This document shows positions 20,816-22,797 of a DNA stretch of 22,797 bases, in pieces. The stretch's first letter is position 1; every line of letters starts with the position of its first letter. The translations under genes and the position numbers were made by a program. The notes beneath the pieces were generated by a model that was not told the DNA's origin, ran no database searches, and saw only the letters and a program-made list of their open reading frames with translations. Source of the stretch: Diplocarpon mali (Eukaryota; Ascomycota; Leotiomycetes; Helotiales; Drepanopezizaceae); the NCBI GenBank assembly GCA_024741835.1, contig JAENRP010000444.1, positions 7,371-30,167 of the forward strand. The letters run 5' to 3'.

Positions 20816-21100
20816 ATGGATATGTCTCCTGCTAGTCGTCTGATTCTTAGTTTCATCGATATATGTCCTGCTAGTCGTCTTGTTCATAGTGTTATGGATA
20901 TATCTCGTGCTAGTCGTCTGATTCTTAGTTTCATAGATATATCTCCTACTAGTCGTCTGGTTCACAGTGTTATAGATTCTCCTACTAGTCGTCTGGTTCA
21001 CAGTGTTATAGATATATCTCCTGCTAGTCGTCTGATTCCTAGTGTCATAGATATATCTCCTGCTAGTCGTCTGATTCCTAGTGTCATGGATATATCCCAC
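20816..21100. repeat. 39-bp minisatellite, seven units plus a partial
   Basis: Units start at 20816, 20855, 20894, 20933, 20972 (36 bp, internal 3-bp loss), 21008 and 21047, with a degenerate partial copy at 21086. The core reads CTCCTGCTAGTCGTCTGATT. Units 1 and 3 share one variant (TTCTTAGTTTC), units 2, 4 and 5 another (GTTCAYAGTGTT), and units 6 and 7 are identical to each other (TTCCTAGTGTC), so the array grew by duplication of different-sized blocks. All lengths are multiples of three and both strands stay open across it (20816-21214 plus, 20768-21100 minus). I treat both frames as repeat artefacts, although selection for a 13-residue repeat cannot be excluded. Confidence 0.92.
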
Positions 21101-21333
21101 CAGGCGTCTTCCCGCATCACCAACCCACGTCGTATCCGGCCGTGCGATGTCCTTCTTGCGACCGCATCACCGATGCCAAGAGACAACGAGGTCCCTACGA
21201 CGTCCCGTGCGTGATTTGCTTTTTCCGATGCGGGGTCCTGCCAGCCCCTGTCGTTCTCGGCGGGTGAGACGTTCCGGCACTGGCCCCTCTCCCGGCCTCG
21301 GTGTCGACGTATACTTCGTATCATAGGTAAATA

Positions 21334-22574
21334 ATGTACAATTCTAGGCCGTGCATACTAGATACTTGGCAATGCTGCTTTTACAATTTCCTTAATATTT
21401 TATATAGCCTCCTCTTACTGCGATTATAGCTTTATATCTCTTTAGCATTTCCTTAATTAATTCTCTAATCCTTTCAATTGTTATCGATTCCTACGCTTCT
21501 TTTATAGCTTTATATAGTCTCTTATAAGATCGATGAACCTTTAGATATTTACCCTTAATATAATCTTTTATTTTATCCTATACTATCTTAATTAGGTTCA
21601 AATTAGGAGAATTCGCAGGCTAAAAGATAGGAGTAATCCTAATTACTTTAAATACCGATTGAGTATATTTAAAAGCGTGCCCTTTTGCATTATCCTATTA
21701 GAATTTAAGCTTAGGATATTGCTATAGAATCTCTTAAACCTTTAGGATAATAATTCTAAAGTACGAACCTTTATTTATTGTTTCCTAATCCTTTTCTTAA
21801 AATAACCTTTAATGCCGACTATATTTCCTTAATATTATTCTTTAAAATATCTATCTAATCTTCCTTTAATATCAATCCTTAATATAATTAAGGTAATATT
21901 CTTCTTAAGACCCGATTTCTTATATAATCTATTCCTTTATATATTTCTTAAGATTAACCTACGTTTTATCACTTTATAAGATTGAAAACTATTGCTCTTT
22001 AGTCTAATCCTTATACTTAAGAGCCTATTAAAGTCGAGAGATCTGATTTGTATATATAAGGATTGGTTTTTGATAAGCAATTCGTCAAATGAAGCCTTCT
22101 TTCTTAAAAGCTATACAAATAGCGTAAAAGCCGATATTTTAATAAAGAATCGAAGGAATATCAGCTTAAGGAGTACGTCGATTTGCTCTCAAGGCTATAA
22201 CCTATTAAATAAGGTATTTTCATTATAGAGTATTTAAGTGAGCTTTATAGCCTTAAAGATAATATTAAAGAGTCAATCGAGTCTATAAAGCGTATTAAAC
22301 TTAACGTTAAGTAAGGTTCAATTAAAGGGCGATCTAATCTTAAGTCCAATTGGCATTAAAATAAAGAGTCTAATAGCATACTTATTTATTATAAAAGGTC
22401 TATTTTGTAAGTGTTTTTAAAGTTGGTATATTAAATGAAGAATCCATATTAAAATCGTTGATTTTTAATATAAAAAGCGGCGAATTATTATAGATAAATC
22501 ATTAGCTATACCCCTTATATATAAGCCCTATTAATAGAAACCGGTAGAATTACGCACAGATAGCACTTGTACAT
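21334..22574 (-). mobile_element. Tc1-like DNA transposon, decayed (RIP-like)
   Basis: An AT-rich block bounded by inverted copies of ATGTACAA (21334-21341 and, inverted, 22567-22574), each next to a TA dinucleotide (21332-21333 and 22575-22576), as expected for the TA target duplication of Tc1/mariner elements. Inside the ends a further inverted match CYGTGCRTA extends the terminal repeat to about 24 bp, differing partly by transitions. The length of about 1.24 kb suits the superfamily. The minus strand holds the C-terminal half of a transposase with a DD34E-type spacing. Replacement of Gln and Trp codons by stops, and the extreme AT content, fit repeat-induced point mutation. The exact ends are inferred from short repeats. 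Confidence 0.8.
21392..21783 (-). pseudogene. Tc1-like transposase remnant (C-terminal catalytic half)
   Basis: One minus-strand frame reads through several stops as a Tc1/mariner DDE transposase. In order: a TAA-TAG pair, where the family has two Gln, directly before DNAKGHA (21694-21674); FKVIRITPIF; a TAG where the family has Trp, then PANSPNLNLIK (ending 21587; families have D for N and E for K), then KDYIKG, KAIKEA, a stop where Trp is expected, ESITIERIRELIKEM and RGGYIKY. The Asp of DNA and the last K/E position (21589-21587) are separated by 34 residues. All lesions are G-to-A or C-to-T type. The N-terminal DNA-binding half (towards 22550) is too eroded for me to align. The element cannot be autonomous. 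Confidence 0.85.
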
Positions 22575-22589
22575 TATTTCGGGCATGTA

Positions 22590-22797
<208 letters not shown>

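Noticed and set aside
20816..21324. CRISPR-like array
   Set aside because: The 39-bp units are head-to-tail with no spacers, and the genome is eukaryotic.
21992..22228. 78-aa plus-strand frame within the transposon
   Set aside because: It lies antisense to the transposase remnant and is a by-product of AT-rich decay.

Overview
The window reads as nuclear DNA of a filamentous ascomycete (Pezizomycotina). The protein genes have short GT-AG introns (about 48-153 nt, one of 318 nt), GC-rich exons sit in AT-richer spacers, and one decayed transposon carries stop codons of the kind made by repeat-induced point mutation (RIP). A 10-N gap marks it as a draft assembly.

Layout: 397-2707 (+) is a four-exon malic enzyme whose 5' flank carries a 9-bp minisatellite. 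2708-4149 is gene-poor. 4150-4706 (-) is a small Cys/His-rich protein with a basic tail, and 7015-7826 (+) a coiled-coil protein; neither is recognised. 8745-10813 (-) is a 14-TM (DHA2-type) major facilitator efflux pump whose gene includes a 20-nt microexon. 11304-12439 (-) is an F-box-like protein that is broken, or badly assembled (N gap, frameshift, in-frame stop). 13174-14898 (-) is a Ted1/PGAP5-type metallophosphoesterase of GPI-anchor remodelling in the ER. 17698-18927 (-) is a secreted family PL1 pectate lyase.

From about 19 kb onward I recognise no host gene. A GC-rich, low-complexity block (about 19.6-20.6 kb) ends abruptly. It is followed by a 39-bp minisatellite (20816-21100), then by an AT-rich block holding a Tc1-like DD34E transposon remnant (about 21334-22574, transposase on the minus strand), and finally by a hexanucleotide (ACATAT)n array that runs off the end.

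The genes do not form an obvious pathway or cluster: central carbon metabolism, drug efflux, ER lipid-anchor processing and plant cell-wall degradation lie side by side, as is usual in fungi. The pectate lyase suggests a plant-associated or saprotrophic lifestyle. I found no convincing undescribed multigene system. The most informative points are the decayed transposon with its repeat-rich surroundings, the microexon, and the two unrecognised small proteins.
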